Source of the DNA: an uncultured Ruminococcus sp.
GTDB lineage: Bacteria; Bacillota; Clostridia; Oscillospirales; CAG-272
Assembly: GCA_902782785.1 (NCBI GenBank)
Contig: CACZOH010000276.1
Span: 1-13,673 of the forward strand
Length of the DNA: 13,673 bases
Direction: 5' to 3'
This document shows positions 1 to 7,598 of this stretch, piece after piece. The stretch's first letter is position 1. Each line of letters begins with the position of its first letter. The notes beneath the pieces were generated by a model that had not been told where the DNA came from, searched no databases, and saw only the letters and a list, made by a program, of their open reading frames with translations. A program made the translations under genes and the position numbers.

Positions 1-11
1 AATATCATTTA

Positions 12-3000
12 TCAGTACATCAGATCGAAGCTTACGCCGCCCTCATGCGCTTTGGGCGAGAGCTCGCCGAAATACTTTCTCGCCGTCATCTCATACATTA
101 GCGTGACGTCGCAGTCCTTTATATCGACTCTGTTGTATTCCACGACGACCGTGCAGTCCTCGAGATACACCTGGTTTTTGAATACGTAGCGGTATTCCGT
201 TTCCTCACCCGTTACGGTAAAGGTGTATTCCGCCACGGGCATTTCGTAACCCTCGTGCAGGATCTTTACGGTTATCGTTCCGCGTTTGCCGGTGGGCGCG
301 GCGGTGAAGCGGAGCTCGGCTATGTCGTTATAGTTGAAGCCCGTAAGCTCCTTGCCGTCAGCGTCTTTCTTGCCCTTCATCTCGTACGTCATATTTCCGC
401 TTCCTTTGGCGGTGACGCCGCGCGCCACGTCAACGACGCCGACGAACGCGTGGAACGGCTGCAGATAGACCGTGCCTTCAAAGCTGCCGTCCGCCTTTAC
501 GCTCTTGAGCAGTCCCGCGCTGTCTTCCCTGCTGCCTATCTCGACGATATTGTAGGAGTTTTCACCGTTAACGTAGGCGCGAAGATCTCCCGTGCCGCCC
601 GACGACGCGCTTCTCGGATATTCGTTTTCCTGCAGCTTGTCTATCGCGTACTTCTCGTTCTTATCCATAACGTCGCCCTGAGCAACGTTTCCTGCCCATC
701 CCATAACGTGCGTGAAGACTATGCCGTTATCGAACATATATTTGAGCTGCTTGTACGACTGATCTCTGTTGGTCGCCATTGCGCTGTATTCGCCGAGCGT
801 TATGTTGTTGTGTCCCGATCTGTCGGCTAACGCGAAGAACGAATTGTTGTCCGTGTACCAGACGCCGTATCTCGTTCCGCCGTAGCCCGTGCCGTCAGCC
901 ATTACGGTATCGACGGGCGAAAGCCTCGTATCCGCCTCTCCGAGAAGTCCCGCGACCGCGTCGCCTTCCGGTATCTGGTGCGCTTTTATGAGCTCCGGCG
1001 GGAAGCCCGCGAGCAGAGCCTCACGGTACGACTGTATGACGTGGCGGCTTATAACGTATCTGTTGTAGAGCGTCCACTGCGTAAAATAATCGTACGACTT
1101 GCGCCTTGTGGAATATTTGTCCCAGTCTCCGCGCTTCGTCCCTCTCGGCGCGTCAAGCTCCTCAAACGATTTGAACTCCGTTCCGTATCTCTTGTTTATA
1201 TTCTCTATGGTTCCGAACATATCCTTCAGCCACTGAGCGAACGCCGATATCATCTTCGGGTTGTAGTCGCCGACGGAGCTGGCGCCGGAGTCTATCTCGT
1301 GCTCGTGGACGGGCGACACGGCTACCGTGTATTCGGGCGCCTCTCTGTAAAGCTCCGACAGATCCTGCAGATACGTTCTTCTCGTCCAGAAATTGAGCTT
1401 GTCGAGCGCCTCTATGTTCGGCGCGTACGTGCCGTTGTAGAACGACGAGCCGAGCTCCAGATAATCGTTCCTCTCACCCTTTTTGGTAAGCGTCGCGTAC
1501 GCGTACGTTCCCGTATCGGGATCTATGTAGTTAATAAGATATCCCATCTGCGGCGTTTTGCCCCAGCGGTGCGTGGAGCAGGGCTCCCACATATTGTACT
1601 GCGTCTTGTATTTCGATCTGACGTCGGAGCCCAAGCCTATTGTGAAATAGCTTATATCTCCCGTCCTTATCATTGTGGTCTTTTTATTGGTGAGCTTGTT
1701 CATCGCGCGGGCGGAATACTCCACTCTTATATGCCAGAACTGACCTTTTTTGATATAATCCGTATTCTTTGACGCCGCGGTGGAGACGAAAATATTCTCC
1801 TTTTCGCCCGCGTTTATGACTTTGACCGCGCCGTCCTTGTATTCCGTCACGGTGGAGAACGCCTTGTATTCGTCCGTCGCGTCGGAGGTGGCGGCGTATC
1901 CGCCGAAGGCGGAGCCGTAAACGCCGTTATATTCGTTTCCGTCGAGCTTTATTTCGGACAGCTTTTCGTTTTTGTATTCATAGGCTTTTGTTCTGAAGGA
2001 GAGTATAAGTCCCTCCGCGCCGGAATCGGCGCGGTTGACGGAAAGCGCGAGCTTATCCGTTGACTTTACGTCTATCTTTGCGGTCGCCGTCTTTTTGCCC
2101 GTCGCCGACGAGAAGAATTCGACGCTTACGCCGTCTCCGTTATCGGACTGAGACGCTACTGCGAAAACGTCCTCGCCGCCCGTGAACGCGCCCGCCGCTA
2201 TGGCGTAAGGCGCTTTTGTTTCGGGCTTTACGCTGAATTTATACGCGCCGTTTGCGTCGTATACGCGCAGCTCCCCGACGGATGCGTCGGAGAACGGAGC
2301 CGTCAGTATGTTCACGCCGTCCGCCGTTACCGCGGCGGCGACTGCAACGCCGCCGCGTACCGACGCGGGATAGGCGTTGAACTGCGTGTGGCACGTCTGG
2401 TAGATATCGAACACGCGCACCACCGTGTAGTTATCCTTGTTTTCACCCTGTCCCGCGACTATCGCCGGTCCGAGCGCGACCTTTGACCTGACGCCCTGCA
2501 TCGCGTACGCGGATACGTTTGCGTTAAGATCTATATCGGGATAAGAATACGCGGTGATGTTGTTTTCCGTCATTTTTATTATGTTCGGTATGGAGACGAA
2601 CATATTGCGGCTGTATTCGTCGACTGTCTCATCCTCCTCGAGGAACAGTTTCATCGCCTCGTTTGCCACGTAGTAGCCGCGCAGACTGTCGAACGCCTGA
2701 CCGACGGAGAAGCAGATGATGCCCGATTCCGTGTAATATACGTTCAGACCGATAAGCTTTGCTATATCCTTGACGTTCGCAAAATGGACGTCCGTATATT
2801 TATCGTCGTCGCCGAGTATCCTCGTGCTGATGCTTACGGTTATCTCCGTCTGCTCGCCGCCGACGGTGAGCGTGCCCGTTTTGCCCTTGCAGACCATTTT
2901 GTTTTCGCCGAACGAAAGCGTCGTCTGCGGCTCTTCACCGTTCATTTCATACTTATAGTCACCGCCGAAAACGAGCGAGATATCGTACAGATCGATATAA

Positions 3001-3461
3001 TGCCCGTCCTCCTGCGTCACGGCGTACGTTGCAAGCTCCTTTTTTTGTCCCAGAACGTACGCGGTGTAGTGGCCGTTTTCCGTTTTGAAGATAACGAGCC
3101 TGTCAAAAACGGATGCAAACGTATCAGCCATCAGGCTTTTCGTTCCGTAGCCGTTTTTAAGTATGGAGTTCAGGTTCACTGTTATGTTTTTCAAATCAGC
3201 CATATGTGTGACCTCCGGCATTTCAAGCGTATCGGAGATCTTTACGTAGTTTATGATCTCCTCCGTTTCGACGGGATCGGTCTCCTCCTCTTCCGTCTCT
3301 TCCTCCGTCACCTCTTCCGTCGCCGCTTCCGTCTCCGTCGCGGGGGCTTTTGTCTCCGTTTCCGACGTCTCATCCGGCACCGTGCCGCATCCGAGAGCAA
3401 AAAGCATAACGGAAGAAAGAAGCACGCATAAGATACGCGATATCAGTTTCTTTTCTTTCAT
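12..3461 (-). CDS. Large lipoprotein with GH42-like glycoside hydrolase core
   Basis: This is a 1149-residue secreted protein. It opens with a basic, hydrophobic signal ending in FALGC, so Cys25 is the probable lipid anchor, followed by a Thr/Glu-rich linker at about 29-68. Residues 150-255 resemble the copper-amine-oxidase-like stalk domain (repeated ligand-free beta units, ending in a 'VKDIAKLIGLNVYYTESGI' type stretch). The middle (about 320-560) is beta-rich and unrecognised. Residues 565-925 look like a GH42-type (clan GH-A) barrel: a HEHEID motif at 719-724, then 'WLKDMFGTIENINKRYGTEF', typical of beta-galactosidase relatives, then LGEYS with Glu891. Glu720 or Glu722 and Glu891 are about 170 residues apart, close to the acid/base-nucleophile spacing in GH42. 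Residues 990-1149 look like beta-sandwich carbohydrate-binding modules. The start is fixed by AAGGAG five bases upstream. It is the last gene of the operon, 18 bases after the aminopeptidase gene. Substrate is unknown; glycosidase activity is inferred. Confidence 0.75.
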   Translation of the reverse strand: MKEKKLISRILCVLLSSVMLFALGCGTVPDETSETETKAPATETEAATEEVTEEETEEEETDPVETEEIINYVKISDTLEMPEVTHMADLKNITVNLNSILKNGYGTKSLMADTFASVFDRLVIFKTENGHYTAYVLGQKKELATYAVTQEDGHYIDLYDISLVFGGDYKYEMNGEEPQTTLSFGENKMVCKGKTGTLTVGGEQTEITVSISTRILGDDDKYTDVHFANVKDIAKLIGLNVYYTESGIICFSVGQAFDSLRGYYVANEAMKLFLEEDETVDEYSRNMFVSIPNIIKMTENNITAYSYPDIDLNANVSAYAMQGVRSKVALGPAIVAGQGENKDNYTVVRVFDIYQTCHTQFNAYPASVRGGVAVAAAVTADGVNILTAPFSDASVGELRVYDANGAYKFSVKPETKAPYAIAAGAFTGGEDVFAVASQSDNGDGVSVEFFSSATGKKTATAKIDVKSTDKLALSVNRADSGAEGLILSFRTKAYEYKNEKLSEIKLDGNEYNGVYGSAFGGYAATSDATDEYKAFSTVTEYKDGAVKVINAGEKENIFVSTAASKNTDYIKKGQFWHIRVEYSARAMNKLTNKKTTMIRTGDISYFTIGLGSDVRSKYKTQYNMWEPCSTHRWGKTPQMGYLINYIDPDTGTYAYATLTKKGERNDYLELGSSFYNGTYAPNIEALDKLNFWTRRTYLQDLSELYREAPEYTVAVSPVHEHEIDSGASSVGDYNPKMISAFAQWLKDMFGTIENINKRYGTEFKSFEELDAPRGTKRGDWDKYSTRRKSYDYFTQWTLYNRYVISRHVIQSYREALLAGFPPELIKAHQIPEGDAVAGLLGEADTRLSPVDTVMADGTGYGGTRYGVWYTDNNSFFALADRSGHNNITLGEYSAMATNRDQSYKQLKYMFDNGIVFTHVMGWAGNVAQGDVMDKNEKYAIDKLQENEYPRSASSGGTGDLRAYVNGENSYNIVEIGSREDSAGLLKSVKADGSFEGTVYLQPFHAFVGVVDVARGVTAKGSGNMTYEMKGKKDADGKELTGFNYNDIAELRFTAAPTGKRGTITVKILHEGYEMPVAEYTFTVTGEETEYRYVFKNQVYLEDCTVVVEYNRVDIKDCDVTLMYEMTARKYFGELSPKAHEGGVSFDLMY

Positions 3462-3479
3462 AAGATCTCCTTCTTACGG

Positions 3480-4703
3480 TCATATACCGACCGTATATTC
3501 TTTTGATATGTTAATGATAAGATCCACGCAGGTATCGATAAGCTCGCATACGGCGTGCTCATACGGTCCGTGGTGTCCGTAGCTGCCCGTCGGCAGATTG
3601 GGACACGGCAGACCGCGGAACGAAAGGCGCGCTCCGTCCGTACCGCCGCGTATGGGCGAAGCGGTCGGGTCAAGTCCGAGCGATCTTGCGGCGGAAAAAG
3701 CCTTCTCCACCACCTCGTATCTCGGTTTTACCTTTTCTATCATATTTCTGTACTGGTCTCTCTGCTTCAGAGTGACCGTACCTTCGCCGTATTTTTCATT
3801 CATTGTTTTCGCGATATGTTCTATACAGCGTTTTCTCGCCTCAAACGTCCCGGCGTCGTGGTCGCGTATGATATACGAAAGCGTCGCGCTCTCCACGTTT
3901 CCTTTCATTTCCGTAAGGTGGAAAAAGCCCTCATAGCCCTCCGTCAAAGACGGTATATCCGCGGACGGAAGCATGGAATTGAACTCCATTGAAAGAAGCG
4001 ACGCGTTTATCATCGTGTTTTTAGCCGAGCCCGGATGAACGTTGAAGCCGCGAAACGTGACCTCCGCGCCCGCCGCGTTGAAATTCTCATATTCTATGTC
4101 GCAGAGCGCGCCGCCGTCTACCGTGTAGCCGAGCTCCGCGCCGAAGCGGTCAAGATCGAGCAGCTCCGCGCCGTGACCTATCTCCTCGTCGGGACAGAAG
4201 CCTATGCTTATCTGTCCGTGCGGTATTTTTTCGTTTATTATCCTCTCCGCCGCCGTCATTATCTCCGCGACGCCCGCCTTGTCGTCCGCTCCGAGCACAG
4301 TCGTGCCGTCCGTCACGACGAGCGTTTTGCCCGTGAGATTCTTAAGGTTCGGGAAATTCGCGGGGGAAAGCACCCTGCCGCTGTCTCCGAGCTTAATATC
4401 GCCTCCGTCATAGTTTTCCACAAGACGCGGGCGCACGTTCTCGCCCGAAAAATCGGGTATCGTGTCCAGATGCGCGAGAAATCCTATGGGCACAGCGTTT
4501 TCATATCCCTCGCTCGCCTTTATTTTTCCGTAGACAAAACAGTGCTCGTCCACGTAAACGTCGCATACTCCGAGCTCCTTCATTTCATCGGCGAGAAGCC
4601 GTGCAAGATCGAACTGCCTTCCGGTCGACGGAGTTTTTTCGCCGTCCTCGGCGCTTGCCGTATGTATTTTCGCGTATTTTATAAGTCTTTCGTACGCTCT
4701 CAT
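3480..4703 (-). CDS. pepT: Tripeptide aminopeptidase, PepT-type M20 metallopeptidase
   Basis: This 407-residue cytoplasmic di-zinc enzyme removes the N-terminal residue from tripeptides. All expected M20B landmarks are present: His78 and Asp80 in AHLDT, bridging Asp140 in GADDKAG, catalytic Glu173 and ligand Glu174 in PDEEIG, Asp196 in TVDGG, and His378 in SYGHHGPYE. The positions match E. coli PepT almost residue for residue, and the length (407) is normal for the family. The conserved 'RGGTDGARLSFRGLPCPN' segment near 352-369 is also typical. Two starts are possible: GTG at 4706 (four-base overlap with the upstream stop) and ATG at 4703 (TGATG overlap). I prefer the ATG because the GGGGG ribosome site lies seven bases from it and only four from the GTG. 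The overlap means translation is probably coupled to the SGNH hydrolase gene. Family assignment is firm. Confidence 0.96.
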   Translation of the reverse strand: MRAYERLIKYAKIHTASAEDGEKTPSTGRQFDLARLLADEMKELGVCDVYVDEHCFVYGKIKASEGYENAVPIGFLAHLDTIPDFSGENVRPRLVENYDGGDIKLGDSGRVLSPANFPNLKNLTGKTLVVTDGTTVLGADDKAGVAEIMTAAERIINEKIPHGQISIGFCPDEEIGHGAELLDLDRFGAELGYTVDGGALCDIEYENFNAAGAEVTFRGFNVHPGSAKNTMINASLLSMEFNSMLPSADIPSLTEGYEGFFHLTEMKGNVESATLSYIIRDHDAGTFEARKRCIEHIAKTMNEKYGEGTVTLKQRDQYRNMIEKVKPRYEVVEKAFSAARSLGLDPTASPIRGGTDGARLSFRGLPCPNLPTGSYGHHGPYEHAVCELIDTCVDLIINISKEYTVGI

Positions 4704-5749
4704 CACAAAACCCCCAGTATCTTAAGTATCGTCTGCGCGTAAACGGAGGCGAGAAAATCGTTCGGATGATTGACGTTGTTGCCCGTCATGTCGAAAAATC
4801 TCTTTTTTGACAAAAGCGCCGAATGCATATCCGTCATCGGAACAAGCTCCGTTATATCGCCGTATTTTTCACAGACACGCTCAAGTATCGCCTGCTGTTT
4901 GTACTGCTCACGGTAAAAGCCCGCCGCCAGCTTGTGCGGAAGCGTTGTGGAAACGAGCAGGAATTCACAGTCCGGGTTTATTCTGAGAGCGTCCTCTATC
5001 ATTTTTTCGTGATATTCCTCAAAATGCTCCGTCACGGGATCGTTCATGCCGAACGCTATGAGCATTATATCAAATCTGTCGTCCTTGAAAAGCGGATAGA
5101 GCTGCTCCGCGCCCCACTGAGAATTCATACCGCCGACGGCGCGGTTTATATGCGATACCGGGACGCCTTTTTCGTTCAGGTTCTGCACGGTCATCTCCGA
5201 CCATATCGGCGCGTACGGCGGCACCATTATATCCTTCATTCCGGAGGAGTTTGCCCCGTACGTTATGCTGTCTCCGAAGAAAGCGAACGTAAACGGCTCT
5301 TTATTCTTTATTTTCATCCGCGTTTTTTTCAGTTTTTCCGTCGGCTCCGGCTTTTTCATATCCCATACGCCGCCGTGCTCGTACGTTACGCAGTACTGCT
5401 TTTTCGTTATGCCGTCGCCCTCGGCAAAATAGAGCCAGCCGCCGCCCTCGGCGCCGATCTGAAAAGAGCTTCCCGCCTGTATTTCCGTCAGAAAGAACTC
5501 GTTTCTCGGCGTTATACGCATTTCGCCGTCTCTTTTTATCAGTATTTTACCGTCGCACAGCTCGTAATCCCTGCCCTTTTGATATACCGTCCGAAGCGCC
5601 GTGTCCGTGACCGACAAGATCTTATCCGCGTGAAACAGAAGCGGTATTATGATATCGCCGCCGTCAAGATCGACGGGCCAGACGGTCTCGTTATATACCG
5701 TATTTCCCTCCCATACGGGTTTTGTGAATATCCTGTTTTCGTATTCCAT
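4703..5749 (-). CDS. SGNH/GDSL-type hydrolase (probable carbohydrate or lipid esterase)
   Basis: The protein has 348 residues and two parts. An N-terminal beta-sandwich-like region (about 1-145) precedes an SGNH hydrolase domain (about 150-348). The four signature blocks are visible: FFGDSITYG with nucleophile Ser161, Gly206-Gly207 for block II, GMND at 234-237 with Asn236 for the oxyanion hole, and NVNHPND with catalytic His328 for block V. The Asp that usually sits three residues before the His is Asn325 here. No signal peptide is visible, so the enzyme is probably cytoplasmic. The family hydrolyses esters such as acetyl groups on sugars or acyl chains; the actual substrate is not readable. 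The start is the ATG at 5749, because GGAGG lies six bases before it; a longer reading from a TTG at 5767 would consume that ribosome site. It is the first gene of the operon, and its TGA overlaps the pepT ATG. Confidence 0.9.
   Translation of the reverse strand: MEYENRIFTKPVWEGNTVYNETVWPVDLDGGDIIIPLLFHADKILSVTDTALRTVYQKGRDYELCDGKILIKRDGEMRITPRNEFFLTEIQAGSSFQIGAEGGGWLYFAEGDGITKKQYCVTYEHGGVWDMKKPEPTEKLKKTRMKIKNKEPFTFAFFGDSITYGANSSGMKDIMVPPYAPIWSEMTVQNLNEKGVPVSHINRAVGGMNSQWGAEQLYPLFKDDRFDIMLIAFGMNDPVTEHFEEYHEKMIEDALRINPDCEFLLVSTTLPHKLAAGFYREQYKQQAILERVCEKYGDITELVPMTDMHSALLSKKRFFDMTGNNVNHPNDFLASVYAQTILKILGVL
4711..4715 (-). promoter_or_regulatory. Ribosome-binding site of pepT inside the upstream gene
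   Basis: GGGGG lies within the last codons of the SGNH hydrolase gene, seven bases before the ATG at 4703. It decides between the two overlapping candidate starts, GTG 4706 and ATG 4703, in favour of ATG, although a mixture cannot be excluded. Confidence 0.55.
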
Positions 5750-5755
5750 ACCGTT

Positions 5756-5760
5756 CCTCC
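5756..5760 (-). promoter_or_regulatory. Ribosome-binding site of the SGNH hydrolase gene
   Basis: GGAGG sits six bases before the ATG at 5749 and fixes that start against an upstream in-frame TTG at 5767. A five-pair hairpin (GGTGC-TTT-GCACC, 5773 to 5761) abuts it directly on the 5' side. Confidence 0.85.
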
Positions 5761-5773
5761 GGTGCAAAGCACC
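5761..5773 (-). repeat. Small inverted repeat next to a ribosome-binding site
   Basis: GGTGC and GCACC are perfect inverted arms around a three-base loop. In the mRNA leader they would form a short hairpin ending one base from the GGAGG. It could keep the ribosome site exposed or stabilise the 5' end. It has no T-run, so it is not a terminator. Five pairs is short enough to arise by chance. Confidence 0.4.
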
Positions 5774-5804
5774 ATATGTATTGTATATATTTTTACTTTT
5801 TTTA

Positions 5805-5833
5805 ATTATACATTAGTTTGACACGATTGTCAA
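5805..5833 (-). promoter_or_regulatory. Consensus sigma-A promoter for the SGNH hydrolase-pepT-lipoprotein operon
   Basis: TTGACA (5833-5828) and TATAAT (5810-5805) are separated by exactly 17 bases. The DNA upstream of the -35 is A/T-rich like an UP element. The start of transcription would fall near 5798, giving a leader of about 50 bases. No other promoter-like sequence is visible before the two downstream genes, so all three are probably one transcript. Confidence 0.9.
5818..5833. repeat. Inverted repeat covering the -35 box (candidate operator)
   Basis: The plus strand reads TTGACA-CGAT-TGTCAA: two perfect six-base arms around four bases. The right arm is the -35 hexamer of the leftward promoter and the left arm lies in its spacer. 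A repressor bound here would block RNA polymerase. The arms may also be a chance result of one consensus -35 box plus its complement. Confidence 0.4.
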
Positions 5834-5886
5834 TAAGTATTATTTAAAATTTATGTCGTTTTTCGTCATAATAATTCACAAAATAC

Positions 5887-5915
5887 TTGACATTGATTTT
5901 AAAATGTGTTATAAT
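5887..5915 (+). promoter_or_regulatory. Consensus sigma-A promoter with extended -10 for the four-helix membrane protein
   Basis: TTGACA (5887-5892) and TATAAT (5910-5915) are separated by 17 bases, and TGT directly before the -10 gives an extended -10 (TGn) element. The spacer holds a ten-base palindrome, ATTTTAAAAT (5896-5905). Transcription would begin near 5922, about 22 bases before the ATG. It is divergent from the promoter at 5833-5805, with about 54 bases between the two -35 boxes. Confidence 0.92.
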
Positions 5916-5943
5916 CCATATATAAAATTTCGGAGGTATTATT

Positions 5944-6789
5944 ATGGCAGATAAAAAGAAAAACGACGCCGCAAAGGAAGCGGCGAAAAAGGCGCTTGAA
6001 GCCGCCGCCGCAAACAGATCGGCGGGAAGGAAAAAGATAGAGCATACCTATACGCAGGTCGGGCAGGAGAGCACGTCAAAGGAAGAGCTGCTCGCGGCTA
6101 CAAGGAAAAACGCGCTGCCGTACCGTATTTTCGCGGTCATTTTATGGATTCTGGCGATAGGCTTTGAGGTATTTGCGATACTGTTCTTCACGCACACGCT
6201 CGAGCTGTCCTTCACTACCGAAAATCCGGGCTGGACGATAAGCTGGGCTGTCTGCCTCGGTCTTGACCTCATATGCGTGATAATAGGCTCGCTTCTCTGG
6301 AAAAAGGGCAATCATCTCGATCCCGCGCCCGCAAAGAACAAGGCGAGATTCTGGATACAGAACAACTTCGGCGTTATCGTATCCGTGCTTGCTTTCGCGC
6401 CGTTCATCATATTCGCTCTGACGGATAAAAAGGCGAACAAGCAGTCAAAGATAATCGCGGTCATAGCCGCCGCCGTGGCTCTCGTCGTCGCGGGTCTCGT
6501 AAGCTTTGACTGGAATCCGGTCTCCCAGGAGGAAATGCTTGAAAACGCGCATATAGACACGGTTTACTGGACTGCGAGCGGCACTGTCTACCACGCCTAC
6601 GACGACTGTCAGCATCTTAACCACACGGTGGAGCTTCTGACGGGCACGTCCGCCGCCGCCATTGAAAACGGCAAAACAAGACTTTGCAAGACCTGCGAGG
6701 CAAGAGCCGCAAAGGAAGCGGAGCAGCTTGTTGAAAACACCGCGGAAAACAAGCCCGCGGAAACCGACGCGCTTAAGATAAGCGAATAA
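5944..6789 (+). CDS. Four-helix membrane protein with C-terminal Cys/His metal-site-like motif
   Basis: I do not recognise a named family for this 281-residue protein. It starts with a charged, Lys/Ala-rich cytoplasmic tail (about 1-58, likely helical). Four hydrophobic segments follow at about 61-82, 97-118, 142-159 and 168-187. After the last one comes a soluble tail with a compact motif, VYHAYDDCQHL (His217, Cys222, His224) and then RLCKTCEAR (Cys248, Cys251). Spacing of this type (YHxxxxCxxL ... CxxC) occurs at the ends of many Clostridial proteins and recalls the Ada-type zinc-binding fold. With an even number of helices both ends should lie on the same side, probably the cytoplasm. The start has GGAGG seven bases upstream. 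The gene is monocistronic between its own promoter and terminator. A sensory or scaffold role is possible but unproven. Confidence 0.85.
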   Translation: MADKKKNDAAKEAAKKALEAAAANRSAGRKKIEHTYTQVGQESTSKEELLAATRKNALPYRIFAVILWILAIGFEVFAILFFTHTLELSFTTENPGWTISWAVCLGLDLICVIIGSLLWKKGNHLDPAPAKNKARFWIQNNFGVIVSVLAFAPFIIFALTDKKANKQSKIIAVIAAAVALVVAGLVSFDWNPVSQEEMLENAHIDTVYWTASGTVYHAYDDCQHLNHTVELLTGTSAAAIENGKTRLCKTCEARAAKEAEQLVENTAENKPAETDALKISE

Positions 6790-6800
6790 ATAAAAATATA

Positions 6801-6831
6801 AAACGCGATGCTTCGGGCATCGCGTTTTTTT
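6801..6831. terminator. Bidirectional Rho-independent terminator
   Basis: An 11-base stem (6801-6811 with 6817-6827, AAACGCGATGC pairing with its complement) around loop TTCGG is followed by seven T on the plus strand, ending the membrane-protein gene 12 bases after its stop. On the minus strand the same stem is followed by TTTATATTTTTATT, so it also ends the four-gene operon whose last stop lies at 6843. Confidence 0.93.
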
Positions 6832-6842
6832 CTGTGCTTTTT

Positions 6843-7598
6843 TTATTCAAACGGTTTCAGTATCCCCATTTCCGTCAGCCTGTTGTTGAAATCCCTGACT
6901 CTGTCCGGCAGATAGTCGACGGCTCTGTGCCCGTCAAAGCCGACGGACACGCGGACGCCGGAGCGGCGCACAATATCCTGCTGTTCCCCGTTTTTGAAGA
7001 ACTCCGTCACGTAGCCGTGGACGTGGTAATTATGCGTCGGGTCGTAGCTTACGTTCATCTCCCAGAATATATTCTCCTCTGCCATCCTGCAGAAATACTC
7101 GTACGGGTCTTCTCCTCTCGCCTTGATAAACGAAAACATATCCGTATGCGCTATGCCGACTGTCGGCGTACCGCACCGCTTTGCGTATGAGAACAGATCG
7201 CCGTGCGTGACGGAGATCGGATGATCGAGATTTTCGATTAAACAATAGTCAAAATACGATATATCCTCGCTTTCGGGCAGGTGGTGCTTTTTAAAGCCCT
7301 GACCGTCGTACAGCGTGCATAACTCTATACCGCGCTTTATCTCAATTTTGCCCCGATACTTTTCGCGCAGCAGGTTTATATGGTCGTAATACCTTCGAAG
7401 CGTTCTTTCATACGTGTTGTGCAGACTTTCGGCGCAGGGGGAGCAGAACACGTCAAATCTGCCGTAGCCCACACCGTAATTGTGGTCCGTTATTCCGAGC
7501 AGCTCGATCCCGCCGGCGACGGCGGCGTCAGCCACCTCCTCCGGTCTGTCTCCTCCGCAGAATGAGTAATAAGTGTGTGAATGAAGATCCTGTATCAT
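6843..7598 (-). CDS. PHP-domain metal-dependent phosphoesterase
   Basis: This 251-residue soluble protein has the PHP-domain motif set: HSHTYYS (His6, His8) at the N-terminus, ITDH (Asp38, His39), GIELC (Glu92), AHTD (His151, Asp153) and VGFDGHR (Asp222, His224). These residues build a two- or three-metal site in a distorted TIM barrel that hydrolyses phosphate esters. Relatives include histidinol phosphatase and nucleotide or nucleoside phosphatases; nothing here fixes the substrate, and no histidine-biosynthesis gene is nearby. There is no signal peptide. The ATG overlaps the upstream nucleotidase stop by four bases (ATGA). GGAG lies nine bases upstream, inside the nucleotidase gene, so translation is coupled. 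It is the last gene of the operon, before the hairpin at 6801-6831. Confidence 0.93.
   Translation of the reverse strand: MIQDLHSHTYYSFCGGDRPEEVADAAVAGGIELLGITDHNYGVGYGRFDVFCSPCAESLHNTYERTLRRYYDHINLLREKYRGKIEIKRGIELCTLYDGQGFKKHHLPESEDISYFDYCLIENLDHPISVTHGDLFSYAKRCGTPTVGIAHTDMFSFIKARGEDPYEYFCRMAEENIFWEMNVSYDPTHNYHVHGYVTEFFKNGEQQDIVRRSGVRVSVGFDGHRAVDYLPDRVRDFNNRLTEMGILKPFE

Noticed and set aside
978..1772. 264-codon open frame on the plus strand
   Set aside because: It is a shadow of the large lipoprotein gene, with an Arg/Val-rich composition typical of the complement of its codons and no start signal.
3253..3360. Pyrimidine-rich, repeat-like stretch on the plus strand
   Set aside because: It is explained by the Thr/Glu-rich linker of the lipoprotein. 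The units are irregular and not a true tandem repeat.
2784..3431. 215-codon open frame on the plus strand
   Set aside because: It lies opposite the N-terminal part of the large lipoprotein, and its Arg/Phe-rich end is the complement of the Thr/Glu linker.
4823..5821. 332-codon open frame on the plus strand
   Set aside because: It is antisense to the well-supported SGNH hydrolase gene, Arg/Tyr-rich, without a ribosome site, and runs into the intergenic promoter.
5818..5846. Second rightward promoter (TTGACA, 17 bases, TATTTA)
   Set aside because: The -10 is weak, and a perfect promoter for the same gene lies 69 bases downstream.
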